Of a stretch of DNA of 64,000 nt, positions 44,349 through 53,544 are shown one piece after another; the first letter of the stretch is position 1, and each line of letters begins with the position of its first letter. The DNA lies in NCBI GenBank assembly GCA_040394475.1, contig JBEBSD010000015.1, positions 33,084 through 97,083 of the forward strand, written 5' to 3'. Source of the DNA: JBEBSD01 sp040394475 (GTDB lineage: Bacteria; Bacteroidota; Bacteroidia; Cytophagales; Spirosomataceae). Made by a program: the position numbers and the translations under genes. The notes under the pieces were generated by a model. The model was not told the DNA's origin. It did no database searches and was given only the letters and a program-made list of their open reading frames with translations.

Positions 44349-46583
44349 TCACAATTCCGTAAAATAAAATCCCCAGGCACGTGCTAACTGGTCTACTTTG
44401 ACCAGGATATGATTGTCGCCCTGTTGCAGCCCGACCGTAATTTTGTCCTGATTAGGTTCCGCTTTCCGGGACACAGGGCGGTCCAGCACCAGCTTTTCGT
44501 TGATCCATACCCTGACGCCATCGTTGCTTCCGACCCCGAACGTAACTGTTTTTGGAGCTTCGCACTTGTAATTATGGTAGGCATAGGCGACCACGTACTC
44601 CGAAGGTGAGAAGATTCTGGTCAGATCGATGTAGCCGGACAGGTTATCATGATAGGGCTGCCAGTTGACTTTCATCTGGTTTATTCCCTCGTATTCATCG
44701 GTTAACTGCATCACTTTTTCAGGAGCATAGGCAGTGAACAATCCTTTTTCGTGCGTGTTGTCGAACGGTCCGGCCAGCCACCAGTCGGTCAGGAAATGAG
44801 GAGCGTTTTCGACTTTGCGGATAAAGGCCTCCAGGTTGCCATAGGTTTGCGGGACATCGCCAATGGCAGTGATCCGGTGCCGGGCGACACTGTGACGGAA
44901 CTGTTCCATTGCCTGCGGATATTCCGCTTTCGACAAATAGGCTGATCCGCCGACCGAATAAAAGTACAGTTTGCTGTATAAGACCGGCAGGTAGGCCAGC
45001 TCGACGCGGCCGGACAGGGCCGTGTCTCCTGTAGCGGCCTGCCGGGCCAGTACAAACAAACTGTCTGCCTTCCGGAGCGACCGGACTCCCAGGTAATTAA
45101 CCTCCAGCGGCTGTGCCCAGATGCTGAAATGAAGGCTGTCCTTCACGACCTGCTCCTGCAGCATATCAATATAGGCCTGGATATAGGGAGCCGAGGGGCT
45201 GTACACATTCTCAAGAAATTCGGCAATCAGCTGATAGCCATCCCGGTAGGGATCCCACAGGAGTTGGGAGAATACCCATGCCCTTAACTCGGAAAATTCA
45301 CCACCCCCGTTATCGGGGACTTTGTTTCCCTGGGCAAAAATTCCCTTAACGCCCCGGTCTGCATACCATTTCAGGTTTTGGGTCACCGGTTCAAAATTAG
45401 GATAAGGCATCAGGTATTGAGAGAAGTCCGTAAAATAGTCCCATACCGAAATTCGCCCGGCTATGCGGTTCCACTGGTCGAACCGCTCCCGAAATGGCTG
45501 ATGATGGTCGCAGCCGTCCATCGCATGGGCCGAACAATAATTATAATGACAGAGCCGGATCGTCACGTTGTCTGCCGGACGGATCGTTGCAGGAGGCGCT
45601 TCCGTATAGGCATACGCAAAGGTCTGCAGCTGCAGGCCGGGGTAGACTTTCCCGACTGTGTCGGCAATCTGGTTGACAAAATGCAGCAGGGAGCCGGATG
45701 GACTGCCTTCCCGTGCATCAATTGCCTGACAATGGCTGCATTCGCAGTTGCCTTCGCCGTCATTCTGATCAATCGAAAAAATATTGGCGTCGGGGTGGTC
45801 GTGGATCCATTGAAAAACCTGTTCGGTAGCGATCCGCACAACCTCAGGATTCGTCAGGCAGAGCTGTGCATGGTCGGCCTGTCTTTTGCCGTTAATCTCC
45901 GAAAAATATTCCGGGTGGTCGGCGAAATAGCGGGCGGGGGGAACCAGATTGGCAAATGTATGTGCGAACGGATAGGTGATATAGCTTCCGCCCATGGAGT
46001 CGGGGAGGGGGCGGATACTCGGATTCAGTCGGTTATGCAGCGCCCATTCCCGATCATAGGCTTCATGGTACCAGGCTTCCCGGTACTCAAAAGCAGGGCG
46101 CTGCCGGTCTTCGAAAGCAGTCAGTCGGAGGGTTGCCTGTTTGGGGACTTTCACCACTTCGCGGGTGTACCAGCGGCAACCGAGGTGGTCGGATAAATAA
46201 CCGATGACACCGTATAGCGTTCCGCGAGTACCGCCCCCGGCAATCAGCAGGGAATGTCCGTCGGAACGCAGGATATACTGTTCATTCTCAAAATCCTCAG
46301 GGTTTAAATCGTGGATCAGCGATTCCGGGGCCTGTCTGAAGCCAACGAAAATCAGGTTTTCACCGGTTGTAAAAGTATCGACGATAGGCAGGGTGACATC
46401 ACTGATGCGGTAAAGGTATTCCTGGAGTTTGGCGGCGGCCAGTTTTTCGGGTTCCGGGGCCTGCTCCGAGACAACTATTTTGAACGAACTTACTCCGTCC
46501 TTTGCGAGGTCGCTTTCCCGGGTACAGGAAAAAAGGAAAACCGGACTCATCAGGAGGAGGAAAAAGCGCAGGTGACGATTCAT
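44349..46583 (-). CDS. DUF4838 domain-containing lipoprotein, glycoside-hydrolase-like
   Basis: A 744-residue exported lipoprotein (lipobox LFLFSC variant, MNRHLRFFLLLMSPVFLFSC). Residues about 30-150 resemble the N-terminal domain of alpha-glucuronidases (EKLAAAKLQEYLYRISDVTLPIV). The DUF4838 core follows (SIDQNDGEGNCECSHCQAID, AYTEAPPATIRPADNVTIRLC). The last 150 residues look like a beta-sandwich (GVGSNDGVRVWINEKLVL). DUF4838 is common in Bacteroidota polysaccharide clusters but has no assigned activity that I know. Neighbouring aldolase and symporter genes suggest action on an acidic sugar. Confidence 0.85.
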   Translation of the reverse strand: MNRHLRFFLLLMSPVFLFSCTRESDLAKDGVSSFKIVVSEQAPEPEKLAAAKLQEYLYRISDVTLPIVDTFTTGENLIFVGFRQAPESLIHDLNPEDFENEQYILRSDGHSLLIAGGGTRGTLYGVIGYLSDHLGCRWYTREVVKVPKQATLRLTAFEDRQRPAFEYREAWYHEAYDREWALHNRLNPSIRPLPDSMGGSYITYPFAHTFANLVPPARYFADHPEYFSEINGKRQADHAQLCLTNPEVVRIATEQVFQWIHDHPDANIFSIDQNDGEGNCECSHCQAIDAREGSPSGSLLHFVNQIADTVGKVYPGLQLQTFAYAYTEAPPATIRPADNVTIRLCHYNYCSAHAMDGCDHHQPFRERFDQWNRIAGRISVWDYFTDFSQYLMPYPNFEPVTQNLKWYADRGVKGIFAQGNKVPDNGGGEFSELRAWVFSQLLWDPYRDGYQLIAEFLENVYSPSAPYIQAYIDMLQEQVVKDSLHFSIWAQPLEVNYLGVRSLRKADSLFVLARQAATGDTALSGRVELAYLPVLYSKLYFYSVGGSAYLSKAEYPQAMEQFRHSVARHRITAIGDVPQTYGNLEAFIRKVENAPHFLTDWWLAGPFDNTHEKGLFTAYAPEKVMQLTDEYEGINQMKVNWQPYHDNLSGYIDLTRIFSPSEYVVAYAYHNYKCEAPKTVTFGVGSNDGVRVWINEKLVLDRPVSRKAEPNQDKITVGLQQGDNHILVKVDQLARAWGFYFTEL

Positions 46584-46825
46584 AAAGGCATTCAGTTAAA
46601 GAATTCAGGTAAAAATAAGCAGCGGCAAGTCAGACCTGAATAATCAGGCATTTGTTACTGTACTCCTGACAGGCAGTTTTGTACTAATCAGCCCATGGAA
46701 AGCTGTATGAGGCCGCCCGGTTTGGTAAAACTCCGGAATAGGGTTAACTTTTGAATAAAATTCATAACAACAAGTTCAGCCGGCCGGCAACAGCCGGATC
46801 GGTTGGGTAATCAATTAGGAAGCAT

Positions 46826-47212
46826 ATGGAACTTCAGGGCCTGCATCATATTGCAGTTATTTGCTCGGATTATAACCGGTCGAAAGATTTTTATACCCGG
46901 ATACTCGGCCTGGAGATACAACGGGAAGTTTACCGGGAGCAGCGCGACTCCTATAAATGCGACCTGGGATTGAACGGCAGTTACCTGATCGAGTTGTTTT
47001 CATTCCCGGATCCTCCTGCCAGGAGTTCCTATCCGGAAGCAGCCGGACTGCGGCACCTGGCCTTTGCCGTTACGGACCTGGAGCAGGCCATAGCGGAACT
47101 GAATGCCCGGAATGTACGCACAGAGCCCATACGGACAGACAGCTACACCAATAAGCGCTTCACATTTCTGGCAGATCCTGACGGGTTGCCTATTGAATTG
47201 TATGAGCAGTAA
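46826..47212 (+). CDS. VOC family protein, glyoxalase I-like (GloA2/YaeR type)
   Basis: A 128-residue vicinal-oxygen-chelate protein. The first half begins LQGLHHIAVICSDYNRSKDFY, with the metal-binding histidine, and has LIELFSFP. The second half has LRHLAFAVTDLEQAI and ends FLADPDGLPIELYEQ, with the paired histidine and glutamate. The order and spacing match the SMU1112c/YaeR-like subgroup. It lies upstream of the symporter and could be part of that unit, but a separate promoter follows it. Confidence 0.88.
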   Translation: MELQGLHHIAVICSDYNRSKDFYTRILGLEIQREVYREQRDSYKCDLGLNGSYLIELFSFPDPPARSSYPEAAGLRHLAFAVTDLEQAIAELNARNVRTEPIRTDSYTNKRFTFLADPDGLPIELYEQ

Positions 47213-47280
47213 AGTACCGACAGGATAGTATCGTACAATAATTTGTCAAAAAGTTAAAAGATTGCCGCCGGTTCCGGGAG

Positions 47281-47288
47281 TACTTTTG
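47281..47288 (+). promoter_or_regulatory. -7 promoter element of the symporter operon
   Basis: TACTTTTG matches TAnnTTTG. A TTG lies 16 bp upstream, slightly closer than usual. The symporter starts 45 bp downstream. Confidence 0.5.
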
Positions 47289-47332
47289 TGATAGTGTATT
47301 CGTTTCCGTACGCTTAACCATTTCTATTCCTG

Positions 47333-48898
47333 ATGAACAATTTACCATTTATAGATCTTGCCGTAATACTCGTTTACCTGGTATCAATGGTGCTGGTAGG
47401 GGTATACTTTTCAAGAAAATCACAAGGCTCGGAACAGTTTACCAAAGCGAGCGGGTTAATTCCCGGATGGGCAATAGGATTGTCCATTTATGCTACTTTT
47501 CTAAGCAGTAATACTTTTTTGGGAGTACCCGGAAAGGCGTTCGGAAGTAACTGGAACGCCTTTGTTTTCAGCTTGTCCATGCCGCTGTCGGCCTGGGTCG
47601 CTTCCCGGTATTTTGTGCCGTTTTACCGGACCACCGGAGAAGTTTCGGCCTATACCCACCTGGAAAAGCGGTTCGGCGCCTGGGCCCGGACGTACGCGGT
47701 CGTTTGTTTTCTCCTCACCCAGTTGGCCCGGATGGGGTCCATCTTTTTCGGGATTGCGCTCAGTTTGCAGGCGCTGACCGGTTTCTCAATGAGCACGGTG
47801 ATGATTGTGGTGGGAATCTGTATCATTATTTATACGGTACTGGGTGGTATTGAAGCCGTTATCTGGACGGAAGTTGTGCAGGGAATTATCAAAACCCTTG
47901 GGGCGGTGCTCATTGTCTACCTGGTCATCAAAGGGGTGCCCGGAGGGGTTTCCAAAATCATTGAGATCGGGGAAGCAGAAGATAAATTCAGCCTGGGGAG
48001 TTTTGCCTTTGACTTTACCTCTTCCTCCTTTTGGGTGATATTGCTGTACGGGTTCTTCATCAACCTGAATAATTTCGGGATGGACCAGAACTATGTCCAG
48101 CGCTACCATGCGGCCAAGTCAAAAAAGGAAGCAGCTTCCTCTATCTGGCTGTGCGTGTGGCTGTATGTTCCCGTGTCCTTGTTGTTTTTTGTAATAGGCA
48201 GTTGCTTGTATGCCTATTTTCAGGTTCATCCTGAATTGCTGGACGTGATCAGGGAGCAGGCAGCTGCGGAGCGGTTGCCGATAGGAGCCACGGCGGAGCA
48301 GATCCGGCAATTGGCAGTTACCCTGGCGCCGGCAGACTACGGCGACAAAGTGATGCCTTATTTTATGGTCAATAAAATTCCTACCGGATTAGTGGGACTG
48401 ATTGTCTCGGCGATTCTGGCGGCGGCAATGAGCACGATCAGCTCGGGTATGAATGCTTCGGCTACGGTGTTTTCAGAAGATATTTATCAGCGTTACTTCA
48501 ATAACAAAGCGACCGATCCCCAGAAAATGAAGGTCCTGTACATCGGGACTGTCTTATTCGGACTTGCCGGAATGATTGCGGGGATTGCCATGATCGGGGC
48601 AAAAAGTATCCTCGACATGTGGTGGGAGTTGTCGGGTATCTTCGCTGCGGGAATGCTGGGAATCTTCCTGCTGGGCATGATCAGTAAACAAACCAGGAAC
48701 CATGAAGCGCTTATTGCGGCGATTATCGGGGTATTGGTGATTATCTGGATGACCTTTTCAAAGAGCTTTCCGGAGGAATACGCCCACCTGAAAAACCCTT
48801 TTCATATTAACATGGTCATTGTAGTGGGAACCCTGACCATTTTCCTGGTGGGGGTGCTGCTGACAAAAATTAATCAAAAAACCGGACGTTCGTCGTAG
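47333..48898 (+). CDS. Sodium:solute symporter (SSS family)
   Basis: A 521-residue inner-membrane transporter with about thirteen helices. Family marks are the N-terminal IDLAVILVYLVSMVLVGVYF, AIGLSIYATFLSSNTFLGVPG (sodium site region), GGIEAVIWTEVVQGIIK and AILAAAMSTISSGMNASATVF. This branch contains sialate- and sugar-type SSS transporters. It is the first gene of a set with a DapA/NAL-type lyase (40 bp gap) and a DUF3748 protein (21 bp gap), so it should bring in the substrate of that lyase. Confidence 0.93.
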   Translation: MNNLPFIDLAVILVYLVSMVLVGVYFSRKSQGSEQFTKASGLIPGWAIGLSIYATFLSSNTFLGVPGKAFGSNWNAFVFSLSMPLSAWVASRYFVPFYRTTGEVSAYTHLEKRFGAWARTYAVVCFLLTQLARMGSIFFGIALSLQALTGFSMSTVMIVVGICIIIYTVLGGIEAVIWTEVVQGIIKTLGAVLIVYLVIKGVPGGVSKIIEIGEAEDKFSLGSFAFDFTSSSFWVILLYGFFINLNNFGMDQNYVQRYHAAKSKKEAASSIWLCVWLYVPVSLLFFVIGSCLYAYFQVHPELLDVIREQAAAERLPIGATAEQIRQLAVTLAPADYGDKVMPYFMVNKIPTGLVGLIVSAILAAAMSTISSGMNASATVFSEDIYQRYFNNKATDPQKMKVLYIGTVLFGLAGMIAGIAMIGAKSILDMWWELSGIFAAGMLGIFLLGMISKQTRNHEALIAAIIGVLVIIWMTFSKSFPEEYAHLKNPFHINMVIVVGTLTIFLVGVLLTKINQKTGRSS

Positions 48899-48938
48899 AA
48901 GATTACGGCCGGCCGTCGTACCATAAACAACCATTTTT

Positions 48939-49880
48939 ATGTCTGATAATCAAGGAAAATATGTACCCGTGATGTTAACTCCTTTCCTGGAAAACGGCGC
49001 GGTAGATTTTGAGGGCCTTACGGCGTTGACAACGTTTTATCTGGATGCCGGGGCCAAAGGGCTTTTTGCCAATTGTCTGTCGAGCGAGATGTTTGAGCTG
49101 AGTGCGAAAGAACGGCTTGCAGTCACCCGTCACGTAGTGGAAGTAACAGGAGGCTCCGTTCCGGTGGTTAGTACCGGTACCTTCGGAGGTCCTGTGGCGG
49201 AACAAGCCGATTTTGTAAAACAAATCTATGACACCGGCGCTGCCGCTGTTATTGCGATAACGGGTTTGCTGGCGGAGGAAGCGGAAGAAGATGCGATTCT
49301 GGACCAACGGGTGGCCGAACTCATTGATCGGACGGAAGGAGTTCCGTTAGGGTTTTACGAGTGCCCGGTGCCTTATAAAAGGGTCTTGAAGCCGGAACAG
49401 TTAGCGCGGTACGTGGAAACCGGAAGGGTGGTTTACCACAAGGACACCTGTCTTGATCTGGAAGCGGTGAAAGAAAAACTGCGGCTTACCGCCGGAAAGC
49501 CTCTTGAACTGTATGATGCCTACATGGTCAATGCCGTAGCGTCGCAGGTGGCGGGAGCAGCCGGATTGTCCTGTATTCAGGGAAATTTTGTTCCGGAGCT
49601 GGTCGTTTGGCTGTGTGACCACTATGTTGACGCGACCCGGGCGGAAGACCTGGCCCTCGTACAGCGCTTTTTTGTGGATAATATGGATGTCATGCACGAC
49701 GTTTACCCCATTGTCGCTAAGTACTTTCTTCAAAAGAGGGGGCTGGCTATCAGGACGTATACGCGCAGGGATGTAGGGAATTTTACGCCTGAGACGGCTG
49801 CCCGTGTAGATGGTTTGTATGATCGGTACCAGCAACTGAAGGCTCAGATCGGCCTGGAAGAGGTGCTGCTCGGAGTGTAA
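48939..49880 (+). CDS. DapA/N-acetylneuraminate lyase family protein
   Basis: A 313-residue class I aldolase of the DHDPS/NAL superfamily. The Schiff-base lysine is Lys168 in VVYHKDTC and the catalytic tyrosine is Tyr140 in GFYECP. The usual GTTGE loop is replaced by ANCLSSEMFEL, so neither DHDPS nor sialate lyase is assured. It probably splits or dehydrates a keto-sugar acid imported by the adjacent symporter. It lies between the symporter and a DUF3748 gene on one strand. Specific substrate unknown. Confidence 0.88.
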   Translation: MSDNQGKYVPVMLTPFLENGAVDFEGLTALTTFYLDAGAKGLFANCLSSEMFELSAKERLAVTRHVVEVTGGSVPVVSTGTFGGPVAEQADFVKQIYDTGAAAVIAITGLLAEEAEEDAILDQRVAELIDRTEGVPLGFYECPVPYKRVLKPEQLARYVETGRVVYHKDTCLDLEAVKEKLRLTAGKPLELYDAYMVNAVASQVAGAAGLSCIQGNFVPELVVWLCDHYVDATRAEDLALVQRFFVDNMDVMHDVYPIVAKYFLQKRGLAIRTYTRRDVGNFTPETAARVDGLYDRYQQLKAQIGLEEVLLGV

Positions 49881-49901
49881 TGATCGTTAATAAAAGCTAA
49901 A

Positions 49902-51299
49902 ATGGGCCGAAACCGATTGCAAAGCGGGGTGGCGATGGCAGTCGCCGCCCTGACTTCGCTAGCCTGTGTAACTGAACCAACCATGAAATCCTACAAAGAC
50001 ATACAACTGACGCATGACGCCTCGGGGCATTGCGTGAATACGACGCAGGTTTTTTCGCCGGATGATGATTGGATTGTATACGATTCCAGGAATGTGGATT
50101 CGGGTATTATGGGAGCCGGTGAAGTGGCCATGGTGCATACACAGACGGGTGAAATCAGGACCCTGTACCAGGCGCCTAACCAGACGGCCTTCGGGCCGGG
50201 AGTGGGAGCGGTTACCTTCTCACCTGCCGAAAACCGGGTACTGTTTATTCATGGCATCCGGAACGCCAACCGGGAACATCCTTATTCCATGACCAGGAGG
50301 ACGGGAGTATCGGTGGTTATCGACAAGCCGTTCCATCCTGAATTTTTGGATGCACGTAACATTATAACCCCGTTTACCCCGGGAGCGCTTCGGGGAGGGA
50401 CTCACGCGCACACCTGGAGTGGCGACGGAAAGTGGATCAGCTATACCTACAATGATTTCCTGATCGAACAGGCTGCCCTGGCAGGTAAGGATGTAAAGGA
50501 CCTTCGTACCATCGGGGTAATGATTCCCGGGCAGGCCGTTGCCGTCCCGGCAGATGGCCGGATGGAGAATAACGACGGGGTACTGTTTTCGGTCATTGTG
50601 GCGGAGGTGACGGACAGGCCGGAACCGGGTACGGACCAGATTGAAAAAGCATTTGATGAATGCTGGATCGGAAAGGACGGCTATACCCGCCCGGATGGGA
50701 CGCGGCAGCGGAAAGCGATTGCCTACCAGGGAAATGTGCTGACGGAAGAGGGCACGCTGAAAACAGAAATTTTTGTGGCGGATCTTCCGGATGACCTGTT
50801 GGCGGCGGTAGAAAATCTGATGCCTTCTGCTGATCCGGCGGTGCGTTTGCCGGTGCCGGAAGTGGTTCGGAGCCGCCGGATTACCCTGCCCGGGGAGGGG
50901 GTAACCCCCGAACCCCGGCATTGGTTACGATCAACTCCTGACGGTGAATGGATAGGATTCCTGGCTGCTGATACGGCAGGGAATGCGGCTCAGCTGCACG
51001 TCGTATCCCCTAACGGGGGCGCTGTCCGGCAGGTAACTGTACATCCATTTCCGATCCAGGGGCCATTTAATTTCAGTGCCGACGGGAAGCGGGTAGCCTA
51101 TATCGCGGACAATAGCGTGTTTATTACTGAGCTTGCTTCAGGAGCATCACAGCGGATTACTCCCCGATCGGAAGAAGCAGACCGTCCCTTGGGGGCGGTG
51201 GTCTGGTCGAATAATGATAAAATGTTGTGCTATAACCGGTACGTGAAGCAGGACTCGGGAAATTACCTGCAGGTGTTTCTGCTTAAGGAAGTGCAATAG
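49902..51299 (+). CDS. DUF3748 protein, TolB-like beta-propeller (YidR-like)
   Basis: A 465-residue beta-propeller of the DUF3748 family (E. coli YidR relative). The N-terminus IQLTHDASGHCVNTTQVFSP is followed by DDWIVYDSRNVD, and later repeats read STPDGEWIGFLAAD and NFSADGKRVAYIADN, as in TolB/oligogalacturonate-lyase-like propellers. A hydrophobic N-terminal segment (VAMAVAALTSLAC) ends in a possible lipobox. It is the last gene of the symporter operon; its final codons are part of a long inverted-repeat terminator. Activity unknown. Confidence 0.85.
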   Translation: MGRNRLQSGVAMAVAALTSLACVTEPTMKSYKDIQLTHDASGHCVNTTQVFSPDDDWIVYDSRNVDSGIMGAGEVAMVHTQTGEIRTLYQAPNQTAFGPGVGAVTFSPAENRVLFIHGIRNANREHPYSMTRRTGVSVVIDKPFHPEFLDARNIITPFTPGALRGGTHAHTWSGDGKWISYTYNDFLIEQAALAGKDVKDLRTIGVMIPGQAVAVPADGRMENNDGVLFSVIVAEVTDRPEPGTDQIEKAFDECWIGKDGYTRPDGTRQRKAIAYQGNVLTEEGTLKTEIFVADLPDDLLAAVENLMPSADPAVRLPVPEVVRSRRITLPGEGVTPEPRHWLRSTPDGEWIGFLAADTAGNAAQLHVVSPNGGAVRQVTVHPFPIQGPFNFSADGKRVAYIADNSVFITELASGASQRITPRSEEADRPLGAVVWSNNDKMLCYNRYVKQDSGNYLQVFLLKEVQ

Positions 51300-51343
51300 T
51301 CACAAAAAAAGCCGCTTAAAGCGGCTTTTTTTGTGACTATTGC
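51293..51343. terminator. Perfect 23-bp inverted-repeat bidirectional terminator
   Basis: Two perfect 23-bp arms (GCAATAGTCACAAAAAAAGC onward) surround TTAAA. The core is a GCCGC stem with A7 and T7 shoulders. The left arm includes the DUF3748 stop codon and the right arm ends 4 bp before the sialidase-like gene's stop, so it serves both converging genes. Confidence 0.9.
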
Positions 51344-51346
51344 TAC

Positions 51347-52582
51347 TTATAAAGTTACTTTACTCCATTTCAGGGCAGGTTTACTGCTGCCGGTTTTAAC
51401 TTCGTAGGCAACCACCAGCGAATCGTCAATCAGCACTCCGGTGAAGTTGCCGCCTTTCCCAATGGACTTCACTTCGGTAGTACCTGAATTGAGGGCTGTA
51501 CTGATTTTCTTATAGGAAATTTGGGTCGCGGTAGCCGCTTCGGATTCCTGCACGCTTTGCTCCCACAGGAGGACGGTTGCATTTTTACCAGCCGCCAGCC
51601 AGGGATTGGAGGCAGTTGGATCGAGGAGCACCAGTCGGTTCCCGTCTTGTGTCGATACCCGTACTCCCGGATCGGCAGGGGCGCCTGAGAACCAGGCAAT
51701 CAGGTTGGTGGAAGAAACGCTGGCTGATACCGGACCGGAATGCGGGCATCCCTTCAGTTCCCAGTTATCCTGCAGGATAATTTCTTGTTTGGAAAATGTC
51801 CTGCCATTATCGGTAGAAGACATTTTGGCCATATCGCGGATGTTATTGACATTGGCACGGTAGTACATGTTGAGAGTGCCTTTTGCATCGACCAGCAAGC
51901 TGATGTTGCAGCAATCACAAACGAAAGGATTCACAACCGACTCGTCACCGAATACGCCATTTGTACTGGTAATAAACCTCAGATCGCGTTCATGCGGTCT
52001 GCCGGTGTCTTTTAGAAAGGCTACCCCTATTTCATCGTTGGCCAGTACGATAGAGTCAAAAAAGCCGCGGATAATATTGGGAGTTTTGTCTTTATGGACG
52101 GTTTTCGGAAGTGTCCAGGAGCCGCCGTTATCGTTTGAAATAGTATATACGATTTGCAGGTCGCGGGGGCGTCCGCCTTTGGCTGGTTGCCTGGCCGGTT
52201 CCGCATGGTGCGCGTGGGCGTCAGCTGCCGGTTCTGCCGGAGGTTCCGGGGCTAATCCAAACACGGCTACCAGGGAACCGTCTTTTTTATAGAGGACTTT
52301 TGCTCGCATCAGCCTTCCGTTCCGCAGTCCTTTGGCCGCGTAAACCAGTTTTTTGTCTCCAAACGTCTTCCCGCTGTCAGTGGATTCCGACCAGTACAAA
52401 TGGTTGACGCCGGCATTGTCAGTTTCGGTCCATGACATTCCGATGGTCCCTTTGGGGGTAATGGAAAGATGCGGCAGGTTGTAGGCTCGGGTGGTATCGG
52501 CGAAATCATTGGTTGCGACCGCTGTCAGGCTCGATAGGACAAGACAGGCACAGGTCAGTAACATTCTGTATTTTAAAGACAT
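51347..52582 (-). CDS. Sialidase-fold (BNR/Asp-box) exported protein
   Basis: A 411-residue exported beta-propeller from the ATG at 52582 (signal peptide MSLKYRMLLTCACLVLSSLTAVA). Three Asp-box motifs are visible: SESTDSGKTFG, SNDNGGSWT and SSTDNGRTFS. A proline- and histidine-rich insert (AADAHAHHAEPARQPAKGG) lies near residue 120, and two Cys clusters (VCDCCNISL and GCPHSGP) are unusual for sialidases and suggest a metal site or disulfides. The arginine triad of true sialidases could not be assigned. It converges on the symporter operon. Confidence 0.82.
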   Translation of the reverse strand: MSLKYRMLLTCACLVLSSLTAVATNDFADTTRAYNLPHLSITPKGTIGMSWTETDNAGVNHLYWSESTDSGKTFGDKKLVYAAKGLRNGRLMRAKVLYKKDGSLVAVFGLAPEPPAEPAADAHAHHAEPARQPAKGGRPRDLQIVYTISNDNGGSWTLPKTVHKDKTPNIIRGFFDSIVLANDEIGVAFLKDTGRPHERDLRFITSTNGVFGDESVVNPFVCDCCNISLLVDAKGTLNMYYRANVNNIRDMAKMSSTDNGRTFSKQEIILQDNWELKGCPHSGPVSASVSSTNLIAWFSGAPADPGVRVSTQDGNRLVLLDPTASNPWLAAGKNATVLLWEQSVQESEAATATQISYKKISTALNSGTTEVKSIGKGGNFTGVLIDDSLVVAYEVKTGSSKPALKWSKVTL

Positions 52583-52772
52583 AGCGGATTTAGTTAAATT
52601 ACTGCAAAATAGCTGATCGTCACACAAAAATAGCACACTCGGTTAAATGTAAGGAAGGAAAACGGTCTTCTTTTCCAAAAATCAGGAGGGCGGGAGGCGT
52701 TCTGGCCGGTATCGATACATTTGGCTATTTTTTTGCCTTCGATACTCAAATTGTGTATATTAGCAATTTATT
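52583..52772. other. Intergenic sequence upstream of the sialidase-like gene
   Basis: No gene supported. An AT-rich stretch precedes a small frame at 52773. Confidence 0.4.
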
Positions 52773-52919
52773 ATGGTAAAACAGGTGCTAAATAGGATTT
52801 TTACGGAGTACTCCCGGTTTGAACGGGGAGGTGATACCCGATTGCCTTTTTACCAAAGTCCCCTGCGAGACCTTGTTAAAAAACGCTTGTTTTTTTCGTT
52901 CAAGGCCTTTATTTCATAA
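52773..52919 (+). CDS. Possible small protein, 48 residues
   Basis: An ATG frame with a basic, aromatic-rich product (FERGGDTRLPFYQSPLRDLV). I do not recognise it. There is no clear promoter or ribosome site and no domain; it may be chance. It ends 24 bp before a -7 element that starts the next transcript. Confidence 0.22.
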   Translation: MVKQVLNRIFTEYSRFERGGDTRLPFYQSPLRDLVKKRLFFSFKAFIS

Positions 52920-52942
52920 TCCCCGAACTTAATCGTTACTAG

Positions 52943-52950
52943 TACATTTG
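52943..52950 (+). promoter_or_regulatory. -7 promoter element of the GreA/Rnk-like unit
   Basis: TACATTTG matches TAnnTTTG. It overlaps a stem made by CCCCGAAC (52921-52928) and GTTCGGGG (52950-52957). Confidence 0.45.
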
Positions 52951-53028
52951 TTCGGGGGAGCCATCCTGCACTTCTTTCGGGTTGATTTTTTTGCTTCAGG
53001 GGACGATCATTCCTTTAACAATTAGTAA

Positions 53029-53151
53029 ATGAAGCCATTCCGTTGTATCCTTTACATTGGAGAAAAGAAAGTACAGGAAAATTCCATTACCGCAACCGTA
53101 CAGGCAAAGCATACTAATGATCAATTAAACATAATAACAGAATCGATATGA
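53029..53151 (+). CDS. Possible small protein, 40 residues, coupled to the GreA/Rnk-like gene
   Basis: The frame opens MKPFRCILYIGEKKVQ and ends in a TGA that overlaps the next gene's ATG as ATGA. That overlap, and the -7 element about 80 bp upstream, suggest real translation coupled to the downstream gene. No family is recognised. It could also be a short leader frame that controls the next start. Confidence 0.4.
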   Translation: MKPFRCILYIGEKKVQENSITATVQAKHTNDQLNIITESI

Positions 53152-53531
53152 AGAATGAGAGTAATCAGGTGGTTTTAAGTGAAGAGGACTTTCGGCTACT
53201 TTCCCATTTGACTGAAAATGTTTCCGAAAATGGCAATAAGCAGGAGATGACCTTATCTTATGAATTGAAAAGAGCGAAGGTTGTCAGGAATGATGCAGTA
53301 CCGCAGGGAACAATCCGGTTAAATTCTAAAGTGAAAGTCAAGGATCTGGATGCGGATAAGGTGATGACCTTTACGATTGTAATGCCGTCCAACGCGGACA
53401 TGAAACAAAACAAAATTTCGATCCTGACTCCAATGGGAGCAGCTTTGATCGGTCTGGCTGTGAGTAATAAAATTGCCTGGAAGATGCCGGCCGGCATTCG
53501 GAACCTGGAAATCCTGGAAGTGGAAGACTGA
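53148..53531 (+). CDS. GreA/GreB C-terminal-domain protein, Rnk-like
   Basis: A 127-residue protein. Residues about 45-125 match the FKBP-like C-terminal domain of GreA and Rnk (GTIRLNSKVKVKDLDADKVMTF, ISILTPMGAALIGLAVSN, then IAWKMPAGIRNLEILEV). The N-terminal coiled coil of GreA is lacking. In E. coli, Rnk binds RNA polymerase and can block Gre access; the same role is inferred here. A terminator follows within 14 bp. Confidence 0.87.
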   Translation: MKNESNQVVLSEEDFRLLSHLTENVSENGNKQEMTLSYELKRAKVVRNDAVPQGTIRLNSKVKVKDLDADKVMTFTIVMPSNADMKQNKISILTPMGAALIGLAVSNKIAWKMPAGIRNLEILEVED

Positions 53532-53544
53532 TGGTTGACAAGGG

